A stretch of DNA of 64,000 bases. Origin: Doris montereyensis. Lineage: Eukaryota > Mollusca > Gastropoda > Nudibranchia > Dorididae. Where the stretch lies: contig JAXRKP010001890.1 in the NCBI GenBank assembly GCA_037039925.1, positions 1 through 64,000 on the forward strand, in the 5' to 3' direction. Of the stretch, positions 38,987 to 51,400 are shown piece after piece. Within the stretch, counting starts at the first letter, position 1, and each line of letters starts with the position of its first letter. The position numbers and the translations under genes were made by a program. The notes under the pieces were generated by a model, which did not search any database, was not told the origin of the DNA, and saw only the letters and a program-made list of their open reading frames with translations.

Positions 38987-39479
38987 GTAGTAAGGAAGCA
39001 TTTTTATATTTCATTTCCTTCTTTTACATTGAGATACATCTGTCTCAGTAACATTGCCAAAGTAAGCGCAATAATGTGCAAGTTAATCGTATATTGTGTT
39101 TTAAAATAGCTACGATATTTTTGTTTAATATGTAAAGGAAATTGAAACAAATCGCGACTTTGAAATAACAGGACCGTGTTCAAATTTTCAAAAAAATCAA
39201 AAGAAACACGCCAGGGATCTTTTACAGTATGTATTCTTCCTTCAAACAACGAATTTGGGATAATCTTAGTGATGTACAAGGCTGTATCTGCAAGGGCAAG
39301 TTCTGTTTTTTGGATTCTTTGACAGCCATTTTCTCAAAACTAACGAAAGTCAACTTACGACCACCCCGTTTTTCAAGACAGCGACATGTTCGAAAGGCAG
39401 GCTCAAGACGTGGGTCAATCGACCTCGTTCTCCAGAGTTACATCCGATTAAACACTGACTAGCATTTGTTTTAAAACAC
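38987..39479. other. Unique intron sequence
   Basis: Nothing recognisable as coding. A gccagggatcttttacagta stretch near 39210 recalls short motifs of invertebrate non-autonomous mobile elements, but no boundaries can be drawn. The open frame on the minus strand (39004-39279) has no family signature and is probably chance. Confidence 0.4.
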
Positions 39480-40636
39480 GTGAATTTTTCAGCATGTTTT
39501 GTACTTGTCTGGTTCAAACGTGATCTGAATTGGCTCAGTAAGTTTTTTTACTTGTCTGTTTGTTCAAATGTGATCATAATTTGGTCGGTGAATTTTTTTA
39601 CTTGGCTGGTTCAAACATGATCTGAGTTTGCTCGATAGAGTTTTTACTTGTCTGTCTGTTCAAACGTCATCTGAACTGGCTCGGTGAGTTTTTTACTTGT
39701 CTGTTCAAACGTGATCTGAATTTGCTCGATGAGGTTTTTCACGTGTCTGTTCAAATGTGATCTGAATTTGCTCGGTGAGTTTTTTTTTACTTGCCTGTTT
39801 GTTCAAAGGTGATCTGAATTCGCTCGGTGAGGGTTTTTAATTGTCTGTTCAAACGTGATCTGAATTGGCTCAGTGAGTTTTTTACTTGTCTGTTTGTTCA
39901 AATGTGATCATAATTTGGTCGGTGAATTTTTTTTACTTGTCTGGTTCAAACGTGATCTGAATTTGCTCGATAGATTTTTACTTGTCTGTCTGTTCAAACG
40001 TGATCTGAATTGGCTCAGTGAGTTTTTTTACTTGTCTGTTTGTTCAAACGTGATCTGAATTTGCTCGGTGAGTTTTTTTACTTGTCTGTTTGTTCAAACA
40101 TGATCTGAATTGGCTCGGTGAGTTTTTTTACCTGTCTGTTCAAACGTGATCTGAATTTGCTCGGTGAGTTTTTACCTGTCTGTTCAAACGTGATCTGAAT
40201 TTGCTCGGTGAGTTTTTTTATCTGTCTGTTCAAACGTGATCTGAATTTGCTCGGTGAGTTTTTTTTATCTGTCTGTTCAAACGTGATCTGAATTTGCTCG
40301 GTGAGTTTTTACCTGTCTGTTCAAACGTAATCTGAATTGGCTCGGTGAGTATTTTTACCTGTCTGTTAAAACGTGATCTGAATTGGCTCGGTGAGTTTTT
40401 TTACCTGTCTGTACAAACGTGATCTCAATTGGCCCCCTTGAGGTTTTTTTTTACCTGTCTGTTCAAACGTGATCTCAATTGGCTCGGTGAGTTTTTTTTA
40501 CCTGTCTGTTCAAACGTGATCTGAATTGGCTCGGTAAGTTTTTTACGTGTCTGTTCAAACGTGATCTGAATATGTTCGGTTTGGTTTTTTACTTGTCTGG
40601 TTCAAACGTGATCTGAATTTGCTCGATCAGTCTCAT
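39480..40636. repeat. 45-bp minisatellite in SLC6 intron
   Basis: About 25 units of gtgatctgaatttgctcggt, gagttttttacttgtctg and ttcaaac, with unit length varying mostly through the T run (4-9 T). Some units add an extra tgttt. No link to a coding sequence was found. Confidence 0.95.
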
Positions 40637-40869
40637 TTAAATAATGCAGTGTTTTCATTGGCTGCTTGAACAATAATCAATTAAATAGATCACACCACTA
40701 AGTTTTAATCAATTGCCATTTCATGAGAACAGAGAATGTATGTTGTCTCAGTCACAGAAGGCCAAAAACGTTAAAATTCAGACAAAAACATTTAAAGCAA
40801 CAAGATGACAAAACGTTCTTCGGACAACCGGGACATTGGGCGATCGGGTGACTTGAATCTGGTGAATGT

Positions 40870-41651
<782 letters not shown>

Positions 41652-42835
41652 ATAAATGTGTTGCCTCATTCACCTTGCTCTGGCATAAATGTGTTGCCTC
41701 ATTCACCTTGCTCTGGCATAAATGTGTTGCCTCATCCACCTTGCTCTGACATAAATGTGTTGCCTCATCCACCTTGCTCTGACATAAATGTGTTGCCTCA
41801 TCCACCTTGCTCTGACATAAATAAATGTGTTGCCTCATTCACCTTGCTCTGGCATAAATGTGTTGCCTCATCCACCTTGCTCTGACATAAATGTATTGCC
41901 TCATCCACTTTGCTCTGACATAAATAAATGTGTTGCCTCATTCACCTTGCTCTGACATAAATTTGTTGCCTCATCCACCTTGCTCTGACATAAATGTGTT
42001 GCCTCATCCACCTTGCTCTGACATAAATAAATGTGTTGCCTCATCCACTTTGCTCTGACATAAATGTGTTGCCTCATCCCACCTTGCTCTGACATAAATT
42101 TGTTGCCTCATCCACCTTGCTCTGACATAAATGTGTTGCCTCATCCACCTTGCTCTGACATAAATAAATGTGTTGCCTCATCCACCTTGCTCTGACATAA
42201 ATGTGTTGCCTCATCCACCTTGCTCTGACATAAATTTGTTGCCTCATCCACCTTGCTCTGACATAAATGTGTTGCCTCATCCACCTTGCTCTGACATAAA
42301 TTTGTTGCCTCATCCACCTTGCTCTGACATAAATTTGTTGCCTCATCCACCTTGCTCTGACATAAATGTGTTGCCTCATCCACCTTGCTCTGACATAAAT
42401 TTGTTGCCTCATCCACCTTTGCTGACATAAATAAATGTGTTGCCTCATCCACCTTGCTCTGACATAAATTTGTTGCCTCATCCACCTTGCTCTGACATAA
42501 ATAAATCCATGACATAAATTTGTTGCCTCATCCACCTTGCTCTGACATAAATGTGTTGCCTCATCCACCTTGCTCTGACATAAATAAATGTTGCCTCATC
42601 CACCTTGCTCTGACATAAATCCATCCACCTTGCTCTGACATAAATGTGTTGCCTCATCCACCTTGCTCTGACATAAATGTGTTGCCTCATCCACCTTGCT
42701 CTGACATAAATGTGTTGCCTCATCCAACTTGCTCTGACATAAATGTGTTGCCTCATCCACCTTGCTCTGACATAAATGTGTTGCCTCATCCACCTTGCTC
42801 TGACATAAACGTGTTGCCTCATCCACCTTGCTCTC
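41652..42835. repeat. 33-bp minisatellite made of transposase codons (NVLPHPPCSDI)
   Basis: About 35 units of ataaatgtgttgcctcat followed by ccaccttgctctgac; some have an extra ataa. In plus frame a unit reads INVLPHPPCSD. Tc1 transposases have a segment of this form (I-V-L-x-W/H-P-P-x-SPDL) between the second Asp and the Glu motif. The final unit continues directly into PCSPDFGQIEHTWDV. Eleven codons of the transposase have therefore been amplified in place. Minus-strand frames (CQSKVDEATHL) are shadows. Confidence 0.95.
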
Positions 42836-43005
42836 CGGACTTTGGTCAGATTGAACACACTTGGGATGTAATCCAGAGACATTTGAACCAGCTGCATCCA
42901 CGACCACATCCATCAGCTGAGATAGGTGCAGCTATCACTCAAGAATATGGGATATGGGACAGATCCCAATTGCTCAGTGGTCCAAAATCACTCAGAAACA
43001 CGCAG
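42836..43005 (+). pseudogene. Tc1-like transposase, C-terminal block
   Basis: SPDFGQIEHTWDVIQRHLNQ then LHPRPHPSAEIGAAITQEYG, IWDRSQLL and KSLRNTQ. The IEH glutamate is the third residue of the DDE triad and is present. The block follows the last 33-bp unit without a gap. Confidence 0.88.
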
Positions 43006-43302
43006 TATAAGCCATCTATACTTTTTTGTTTTGCCAGTTTCAGCTACAATTTTCATGTATACTTGATGAACAGGCTTAGAGTCTTATCTCCTTAAAATTG
43101 TGTCCTATCCTTTAACGGTTTTTTTGTATGCTAGTTAGTACATGAATTTTATTTTGTAACATGTCTCTGATCAAAATGTTTATGAAAGTTATTTGTACAA
43201 ACATATAGCATCTAAGATGCATTTCACAGAGTTAACGTGAGCGCGAGAGGGTGAATGGAATTCATATTCTGATTTTGGACCGGTACAATGTTCAAAACTT
43301 TG
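43006..43302. other. Unique AT-rich sequence, probable Tc1 3' flank
   Basis: No coding or structural feature recognised. The transposon's 3' terminus should lie here, but no terminal inverted repeat matching the 5' side was found by eye. Confidence 0.4.
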
Positions 43303-43699
43303 CATCATGGCTTCATTCCATCATGGCTTCATTCCATCATGAGTTCATTCCATCATGGCTTCATTCCATCATGAGTTCATTCCATCATGAGTTCATTCCA
43401 TCATGAATTCATTCCATCATGAGTTCATTCCATCATGTCTTCATTCCATCATGAGTTCATTCCATCATGAGTTCATTCCATCATGAGTTCATTCCATCAT
43501 GAGTTCATTCCATCATGAGTTCATTCCATCATGGCTTCATTCCATCATGAGTTCATTCCATCATGAGTTCATTCCATCATGGCTTCATTCCATCATGAGT
43601 TCATTCCATCATGAGTTCATTCCATCATGGCTTCATTCCATCATGAGTTCATTCCATCGTGAGTTCATTCCATCAGGGCTTCATTCCATCATGAGTTCA
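43303..43699. repeat. 16-bp minisatellite
   Basis: About 25 copies of gagttcattccatcat, with ggcttc for gagttc in some units. The plus-strand frame (MSSFHHEFIPSWLHSI) has a 16-residue period from three units and is not a gene. The array ends about 57 bp before the TM4 exon acceptor. Confidence 0.95.
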
Positions 43700-43756
43700 T
43701 CATCACATAACGGTGTATCGATGTATTTTGGTCCTCATATGACGTCACTCCCACAG

Positions 43757-43889
43757 CAACAAGGCCCTTTCTATGAGTTCAGGTATTGACGACCTTGGCA
43801 TAGTAAAATGGGAACTGGTAATATGCTTTTTTAGCGGCTTGGATTTTTACCTTTCTGTGTTTGGTCAAGGGCATTCAAAGCTTAGGCAG
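43757..43889 (+). CDS. SLC6 transporter exon: end of EL2 and TM4
   Basis: The exon runs from tcactcccacag to gttagt. It encodes NKALSMSSGIDDLGIVKWEL, then VICF and, one base shifted, LAAWIFTFLCLVKGIQSLGR. This matches the SLC6 pattern VLQ-S-GI--G--RWEL-LCL-LAW-----C--KGI-S-GK: the end of EL2, TM4 and the following loop. The shift lies in a run of six T at about 43826; five T would restore the frame. The exon ends in phase 2, whereas the next exon reads best from phase 1, so another small error or change is likely at that joint. Confidence 0.87.
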
Positions 43890-44130
43890 GTTAGTCACCA
43901 GATTCCTTTCTTGACTTCCTTCTCTAGCATTTTATCGTGAAGATCTCTAGGATAAAGTGTTTGCTTTGGTTAGGTTTCGTTTTAATGGACATCAACATTT
44001 ACTTTATGTATTTTTACCAACATCGACAACCAAGTGATCTCAGGAGCTTGGTAGGAGTGTTAATTTTGCCTCGACTACTCTATAAACAGCCAAGGGAACT
44101 TTAACGTGCACAGAGTGTTGGGATTGGCAC
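43890..44130. other. Unique intron sequence
   Basis: Mostly featureless. Near 44095 ggaactttaacgtgcac resembles the reverse complement of gtacacattaaagatcc in the SINE at 47.79 kb, so a short opposite-oriented mobile-element fragment is possible. Confidence 0.35.
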
Positions 44131-44664
44131 ATGGAAGAAGACGAAGAAGGAGGAGAAGAAGAAGAAGAAGAAGAAGAAGAAGAAGGAGAAGAAGAAGAAG
44201 AAGAAGAAGAAGAAGAAGAAGAAGAAGAAGAAGAAGAAGAAGAAGAAGAAGAAGAAGAAGAAGAAGAAGAAGAAGAAGAAGAAGAAGAAGAAGAAGAAGA
44301 AGAAGAAGAAGAAGAAGAAAAAGAAGAAGAAGAAGAAGAAGAAGAAGAAGAAGGAGAAGAAGGAGAAGGAGAACAAGAAGAAGAAGAAGAAGAAGAAGAA
44401 GAAGAAGAAGAAGAAGAAGAAGAAGAAGAAGAAGAAGAAAGAAGAAGAAGAAGAAGAAGAAGAAGAAGAAGAAGAAGAAGAAGAAGAAGAAGAAGAAAAG
44501 AAGAAGAAGAAGAAGAAGAAGAAGAAGAAGAAGAAGAAGAAGAAGAAGAAGAAGAAGAAGAAGAAGAAGAAGAAGAAGAAGAAGAAGAAGAAGAAGAAGA
44601 AGAAGAAGAAGAAAAAGATGAGGAAAGAAGAAGAAGAAGAAGAAGAAGAAGAAACAGAAGAAGA
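44131..44664. repeat. (GAA)n tract, about 530 bp
   Basis: Nearly pure GAA on the plus (gene sense) strand with a few AAA, GGA and CAA interruptions and two phase slips, near 44440 and 44497. It yields apparent poly-E, poly-R and poly-K frames on the plus strand and poly-S, poly-F and poly-L on the minus strand, none real. Long intronic GAA/TTC tracts can form triplexes and impede transcription. Confidence 0.97.
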
Positions 44665-44764
44665 AGATTGTTGCAAACAGCAAACAAAGATTATCGTGTA
44701 CGTACTGATTTTCATATCATGTAAAGAGTATCGAATGAAACATGTCATAAAGGAAGATATATTA

Positions 44765-47534
44765 TTTAGACGAGCTAGTGTTGACAACCCTACATTCACT
44801 ACAGATAGAGGAGTGTTGACAGAAGAGGAAAATTTCAACACATTACATTATTTAAACAAGCAAACAAAGATTACTCGTGTATTTAAACATGCTAAGAGAT
44901 TCACTACATACATTATTTAAACAAGTGTTGACAAACCCACTATTCACTACATACATTATTTAAAAAGCTAAATGTTGGACAAACCCCATTCACTACATAC
45001 ATTATTTAAACACCAACGCTAGTGTTGACAAACCCTCTATTCACTACATACATTAAAACACGCTAGTGTTGAAAATTTCAAAAAACAATGATACATTATT
45101 TAAAACTAGTGTTGACAAACCTCTATTCATTACATACATTATTTAGGCTATTCACTACATACATTATTTAAACAAGCTAGTGTTGACGATTCACTACATA
45201 CATTATTTAAACAAAGTGTTGACAAAACCCTCTATTCCACTACATTCATTATTTAAAAAAGCTAGTGTTGACAAAAAACTACATACATTATTTAAACTCA
45301 TACATTAAACATTATTTCAAAACACATACATTATTTAAAATACATTATTTAAACACGCTAGTGTTGACAAACCCTCTATTCACTACATACATTATTTAAA
45401 ACACAAACATGCTAGTGGAACCCTTCTATTCCCTACATACATTATTTAAACAAACTAGTAGGATACATTATTTAAACACGCTAGTTGACAAACCCTCTAT
45501 TCACTACATACATTATTTAAACAGAAGAGACAAACCCTCTATTCACTACATACATTATTTAAAAAAATGCTAGTGTTGACAAACCCTCTATTCACTTGCT
45601 TAAAAACAGTGTTGCAAACAAATTATTTAAACATGCTAGTGTTGACAAACCTCTATTCCCTACACATACATTATTTACTGATTTTCATATCATTTAAACA
45701 CATAATATGTCTGAGTATCTAATACCATTATTTAAAACTAGTTTTGATAAACATTCACTACATAATTATTTCTTGTTGCAACAATACATTATTTAAAGAA
45801 GCTAATGTTGACAAACCTCTATTCACTACATACATTATTTAAACAAGCTAGTGTTGACAAAAACCTACATGCATTCACTACATTCATTATTTAAACAAGC
45901 TAGTGTTGACAAACCTCTATTCACTACATACATTATTTAAACACATACATTATTTAAACACGCTAGTGTTGACAAACCCTATTCACATACATTATTTAAA
46001 CAACACATACATTATTTAAACACGCTAGTGTTGACAAACCCTCTATTCACTACATACATTATTTAAACAAGCTAGTGTTGACAAACCTCTATTCACTACA
46101 TACATTTAAACAAACAAACCTCTATTCACTACATACATTATTTAAACAAGCTAGTGTTGACAAACCCTCTATTCACTACATACATTATTTAAACAAGCTA
46201 GTTTTGACAAACCCTCTATTCACTACATACATTATTTAAACAATACTATTGTTTTAAACAGCTGGTGTTGACCCTCTATTCACTACATACATTATTTAAA
46301 CATTATTTAAACACGCTAGTGTTGACAAACCCTCTATTCACTACATACATTATTTAAACAAGCTAGTGTTGACAAACCCTCTATTCACTACATACATTAT
46401 TTAAACATTATTTAAACAAGCTAGTGTTGACAAACCCTCTATTCACTACATACATTATTTCAACACATACATTATTTAAACAAGCTAGTGTTGACAAACC
46501 CTCTATTCACTACATACATTATTTAAACACGCTAGTTTTGACAAACCTCTATTCACTACATACATTATTTAAACACGCTAGTGTTGACAAACCCTCTATT
46601 CACATTATTTACATACATTATTTAAACACGCTAGTGTTGACAAACCCTCTATTCACTACATACATTATTTAAACAAGCTAGTGTTGACAAACCCCTCTAT
46701 TCACTACATACATTATTTAAACAAGCTAGTGTTGACAAACCTCTATTATTCATTATTTCTATTCACTACATTATTTAAACACATACATTATTTAAACAAC
46801 GCTAGTGTTGACAAACCCTCTATTCACTACATACATTATTTAAACAAGCTAGTTTTGACAAACCCTCTATTCACTACATACATTATTTAAACACGCTAGT
46901 GTTGACAAACCCTCTATTCACTACATACATTATTTAAACACGCTAGTGTTGACAAACCCTCTATTCCTCATACATTATTCACTACATACATTATTTAAAC
47001 AAGCTAATGTTGACAAACCCTCTATTCACTACATACATTATTTAAACAAGCTAGTGTTGACAAACCCTCTATTCACTACATACATTATTTAAACAAGCTA
47101 GTGTTGACAAACCCTCTATTCACTACATACATTATTTAAACAAGCTAGTGTTGACAAACCCTCTATTCACTACATACATTATTTAAACAACATGACAAAT
47201 TATTTACTACATGCATTATTTAAACAACTAGTGTTGACAAACCTCTATTCACTACATACATTATTTAAACACGCTAGTTTGACAAACCCTCTATTTACAT
47301 ACATTATTTAAACACATACATTATTTAAACACGCTAGTGTTGATAAACCCTCTATTCACTACATACATTATTTAGACGAGCTAGTGTTGACAAACCCTCT
47401 ATTCACTACATACATTATTTAAACACGCTAGTGTTGACAAACCCTCTATTACTACATACATTATTTAGACGAACTAGTGTTGACAAACCCTCTATTCACT
47501 ACATACATTATTTAAACAAGCTAGTGTTGACAAA
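44765..47534. repeat. 47-bp minisatellite, irregular
   Basis: Roughly 55-60 units of acattatttaaacaagctag, tgttgacaaaccctctattc and actacat, heavily truncated and fused in 44900-46300 and more regular after 46300. Bits of the left flanking sequence recur inside it: caaacaaagatta at 44683 and 44865, and tactgattttcatatcat at 44703 and about 45677. Confidence 0.95.
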
Positions 47535-47597
47535 CGCCGCTGCTAGATGTTTCCTTTAGGTGCTTTAATTCCAGCACATCAATTTCCTATCTTGTAG

Positions 47598-47870
47598 GGC
47601 ACTTGGTGGTTCAGAGGTAAAATATCAATGTCACAGCCAAGGGTCGTGGGTTCGTACTCGACAGGTTCAACAATTTTGTCGTTTCTTTAAGTCACCTCCC
47701 CCTTCCACTCTCCGGTCCAGGTAGGTGGATCAACGCCTAGTCCCATAGGAGACGGACGATAAAGATAAACCTCCGTGCTCCTGTAACAACAGCGTACACA
47801 TTAAAGATCCAATGACTGTTTACAGGACAGTCTTGGAAATATTGACTATCCTACCAAAAACGTCGTAAAA
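47598..47870 (+). mobile_element. tRNA-Gly-headed SINE
   Basis: The head ggcacttggtggttcagagg, then taaaat and later gtgggttcgtactcg, matches the layout of a tRNA-Gly gene. The A-box region is ttggtggttcag and the B-box region is ggttcgtactc at 47649-47659 (A to T in the GGTTCGA core). These would form an internal RNA polymerase III promoter. A unique body follows, with cctccgtgctcctgtaac and cattaaagatcc. The head lacks a good acceptor stem and anticodon arm, so it is not a functional tRNA. The 3' limit is uncertain. Confidence 0.7.
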
Positions 47871-48050
47871 ACGGATGTCTTTTAACATCAAATCAAAATT
47901 CTTTTCTTGCTGTTTCCTGTTAGGTCTTTCTGAATTCATGGGATAAAAGTTTAAATTGGAGTGAATCAATACAATTAGCAGATCCATTAAAAAGCACAAT
48001 TATTTTCACAAATTGCATAATTGACTGGCTGTCACTGTTACACTCATCAG

Positions 48051-48180
48051 GTGGCGTCACCGCCATTTTGCCCTATGTCGTCTCGCCTGTCTCCTCATCA
48101 GGGGCTGCATGTTACCTGGTTCCGGCCAAGGTTTGTTGTACTTCCTGATCCCCAGATGGGACCTGCTGGCCAGCCTGATG
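48051..48180 (+). CDS. SLC6 transporter exon: TM5 and EL3
   Basis: The exon runs from tacactcatcag to gtatgg. It encodes GVTAILPYVV and, after one missing base, LACLLIRGCMLPGSGQGLLY and FLIPRWDLLASLM. The SLC6 family pattern is VTA-PY-VL--LLIRG-TLPGA--G--Y-L-P-W--L. This is TM5 and extracellular loop 3. The lost base is in gtcgtctcgcc near 48080, where a second C would restore the frame. It ends in phase 0 and joins cleanly to the TM6 exon (LASLM then VWRDAATQ). Confidence 0.9.
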
Positions 48181-48414
48181 GTATGGAATCCGTGAAGCAA
48201 TGATACAGATTGCAATCATTATGTCACTACCTACTCGTTCTCTTATTGCTTAAGTAGGCTAAGTAGAATACAGTACACCATTGCACAGATTACCTTTACA
48301 TTGTACATGTATTAAAACAAAAATTGATTTTGGTGTGTGTTATACATATTTTAATCAAATTATGATTTCATGTGCGAAAGGTGCTGTGTGTCAAGAATAA
48401 TTTATGTATAGTAA

Positions 48415-51400
48415 AAGTGTGTTGTATTTCATAGTGTATTGACAGTGTTGTATTTCCTAGTGTATTGACAGTGTTATATTTCATAGTGTATTGACAGTGT
48501 TGTATTTCATAGTGTATTGACAGTGTTGTATTTCATATTGTATTCACAGTGTTGTATTTCATAGTATATTCAAAGTGTTGTATTTCATATTGTATTGACA
48601 TTGTTGTATTTCATAGTGTATTGACAGTGTTGTATTTCATAGTGTATTGACAGTGTTGTATTTCCTAGTGTATTGACAGTGTTATATTTCATAGTGTATT
48701 GACAGTGTTGTATTTCATAGTAATATTGACAGTGTTGTATTTCATAGTGTATTGACAGTGTTGTATTTCATATTGTATTGACAGTGTTGTATTTAATATT
48801 ATGTTGACAGTGTTGTATTTCATATTATATTCACGGTGTTGTATTTCATATTGTATTGACAGTGTTGTATTTCATATTATATTGACAGTGTTGTATTTCA
48901 TATTATATTGACGGTGTTGTATTTCATAGTGTATTGACATTATTGTATTTCATAGTGAATTGACAGTGTTGCATTTCATATTATATTGACATTGTTGTAT
49001 TTCATAGTGTATTGACAGTGTTGTATATCATAGTTATATTGACAGTGTTGTATTTCATAGTGATTGACAGTGTTGTATATCATATATTGACAGTGTTGTA
49101 TTTCATAGTGTATTGACAGTTTGTATTTCATATTGTATTGACAGTGTTGTATTTCAGAGTGTATTGACATTGTTGTATTTCATAGTGTATTGACAGTGTT
49201 GTATTTCATAGTGTATTGACCCACATTTCATAGTGTATTGACAGTGTTGTATTTCATATTGTATAGACAGTGTTGTATTTCATAGTGTATTGACAGTGTT
49301 GTATTTCATAGTGTATTGACAGTGTTGTATTTCATATTATATTGACAGTGTTGTATTTCATAGTGTATTGACATTGTTGTATTTCATAGTGTATTAACAG
49401 TGTTGTATTTCATAGTGCATTGACAGTGTTGTATTTCATAGTGTATTGACAGTGTTGTATTTCATATTGTATAGACAGTGTTGTATTTCATAGTGTTGTA
49501 TTTCATATTGACAGTGTTGTATTTCATTCTGTATTGACAGTGTTGTATTTCATAGTGTATTGACAGTGTTGTATTTCATAGTGTATTGACAGTGTTGTAT
49601 TTCATAGTGTATTGACAGTGTTGTATTTCATATTGTATTGACAGTGTTGTATTTCATATTGTATTGACAGTGTTGTATTTCATATTGTATTGACAGTGTT
49701 GTATTTCATAGTGTATTGACAGTGTTTGTATTTCATATTGTATTTCATATTGTATTCAGTGTTGTATTTCATAGTGTATTGACAGTGTTGTATTTCATAG
49801 TGTATTGACAGTGTTGTATTTCATATTGTATTGACAGTGTTGTATTTCATAGTGTATTGATAGTGTTGTATTTCATATTGTATTGACAGTGTTGTATTTC
49901 ATATTGTGACATTGATTTCAGTGTTGTATTTCATAGTGTATTGACAGTGTTGTATTTCATAGTGTATTGACAGTGTTGTATTTCATATTGTATTGACAGT
50001 GTTGTATTTCATAGTGTATTGACAGTGTTGTATTTCATAGTGTATTGACAGTGTTGTATTTCATAGTGTATTGACAGTGTTGTATTTCATATTGTATTGA
50101 CAGTGTTGTATTTCATAGTGTATTGACAGTGTTGTATTTCATAGTGTATTGACAGTGTTGTATTTGATAGTGTATTGACAGTGTTGTATTTCATATTGTA
50201 TAGACAGTGTTGTATTTCATAGTGTATTGACAGTGTTGTATTTCATATTGTATTGACAGTGTTGTATTTCATATTGTATTGACAGTGTTGTATTTGATAT
50301 TGTATTGACAGTGTTGTATTTCATATTATATTGACAGTGTATTGACAGTGTTGTATTTCATATTCTATTGACAGTGTTGTATTTCATATTGTATTGACAT
50401 TGTTGTATTTCATATTGTATTGACAGTGTTGTATTTCATAGTGTTTTGACAGTGTTGAATTTCATAGTGTATTGACAGTGTTGTATTTCATAGTGTATTG
50501 ACAGTGTTGTATTTCATATTGTATTGACAATATTGTATTTCATAGTGTATTGACAGTGTTGTATTTCATAGTGTATTGACAGTGTTGTATTTCATAGTGT
50601 ATTGACAGTGTTGTATTTCATAGTGTATTGCCGGTGTTGTATTTCATAGTGTATTGACAGTGTTGTATTTCATATTGTATTGACAGTGTTGTATTTCATA
50701 GTGTATTGACAGTGTTGTATTTCATATTGTATTGACAGTCTGGTATTTCATATTTTATTGACAGTGTTGTATTTCATAGTGTATTCACAGTGTTGTATTT
50801 CATAGTGTATTGACATTGTTGTATTTCATAGTGTATTGACAGTGTTGTATTTCCTAGTGTATTGACAGTGTTGTATTTCATATTGTATTGACAGTGTTGT
50901 ATTTCATAGTGTATTGACAGTGTTGTATTTCATAGTCTATTGACAGTGTTGTATTTCATATTGTATTGACAGTGTTGTATTTCATATTGTATTGACATTG
51001 TTGTATTTCATAGTGTATTGACAGTGTTGTATTTCATAGTGTATTGACAGTGTTGTATTTCATATTGTATTGACAGTGTTGTATTTTTCTATTGACAGTG
51101 TTGTATTTCATATTGTATTGACAGTGTTGTATTTCATAGTGTATTGACAGTGTTGTATTTCATAGTGTATTGACAGTGTTGTATTTCATATTGTATTGAC
51201 AGTGTTGTATTTCATATTGTATTGACAGTGTTGTATTTCATATTGTATTGACAGTGTTGTATTTCATATTGTATTGACAGTGTTGTATTTCATATTGTAT
51301 TGACAGTGTTGTATTTCATAGTGTATTGACAGTGTTGTATTTCATAGTGTATTGACAGTGTTGTATTTCATAGTGTATTGACAGTGTTGTATTTCATATT

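Noticed and set aside
42074..42913. Repeat protein with CQSKVDEATHL units
   Set aside because: Antisense of the Tc1-derived 33-bp array.
44040..44841. Poly-Glu, poly-Arg, poly-Ser, poly-Phe and poly-Leu proteins
   Set aside because: Pure products of the (GAA)n tract; all frames are open in such a repeat.
47598..47670. Functional tRNA-Gly gene
   Set aside because: No proper anticodon arm or acceptor stem pairing, and the B box is altered; better read as a SINE head.
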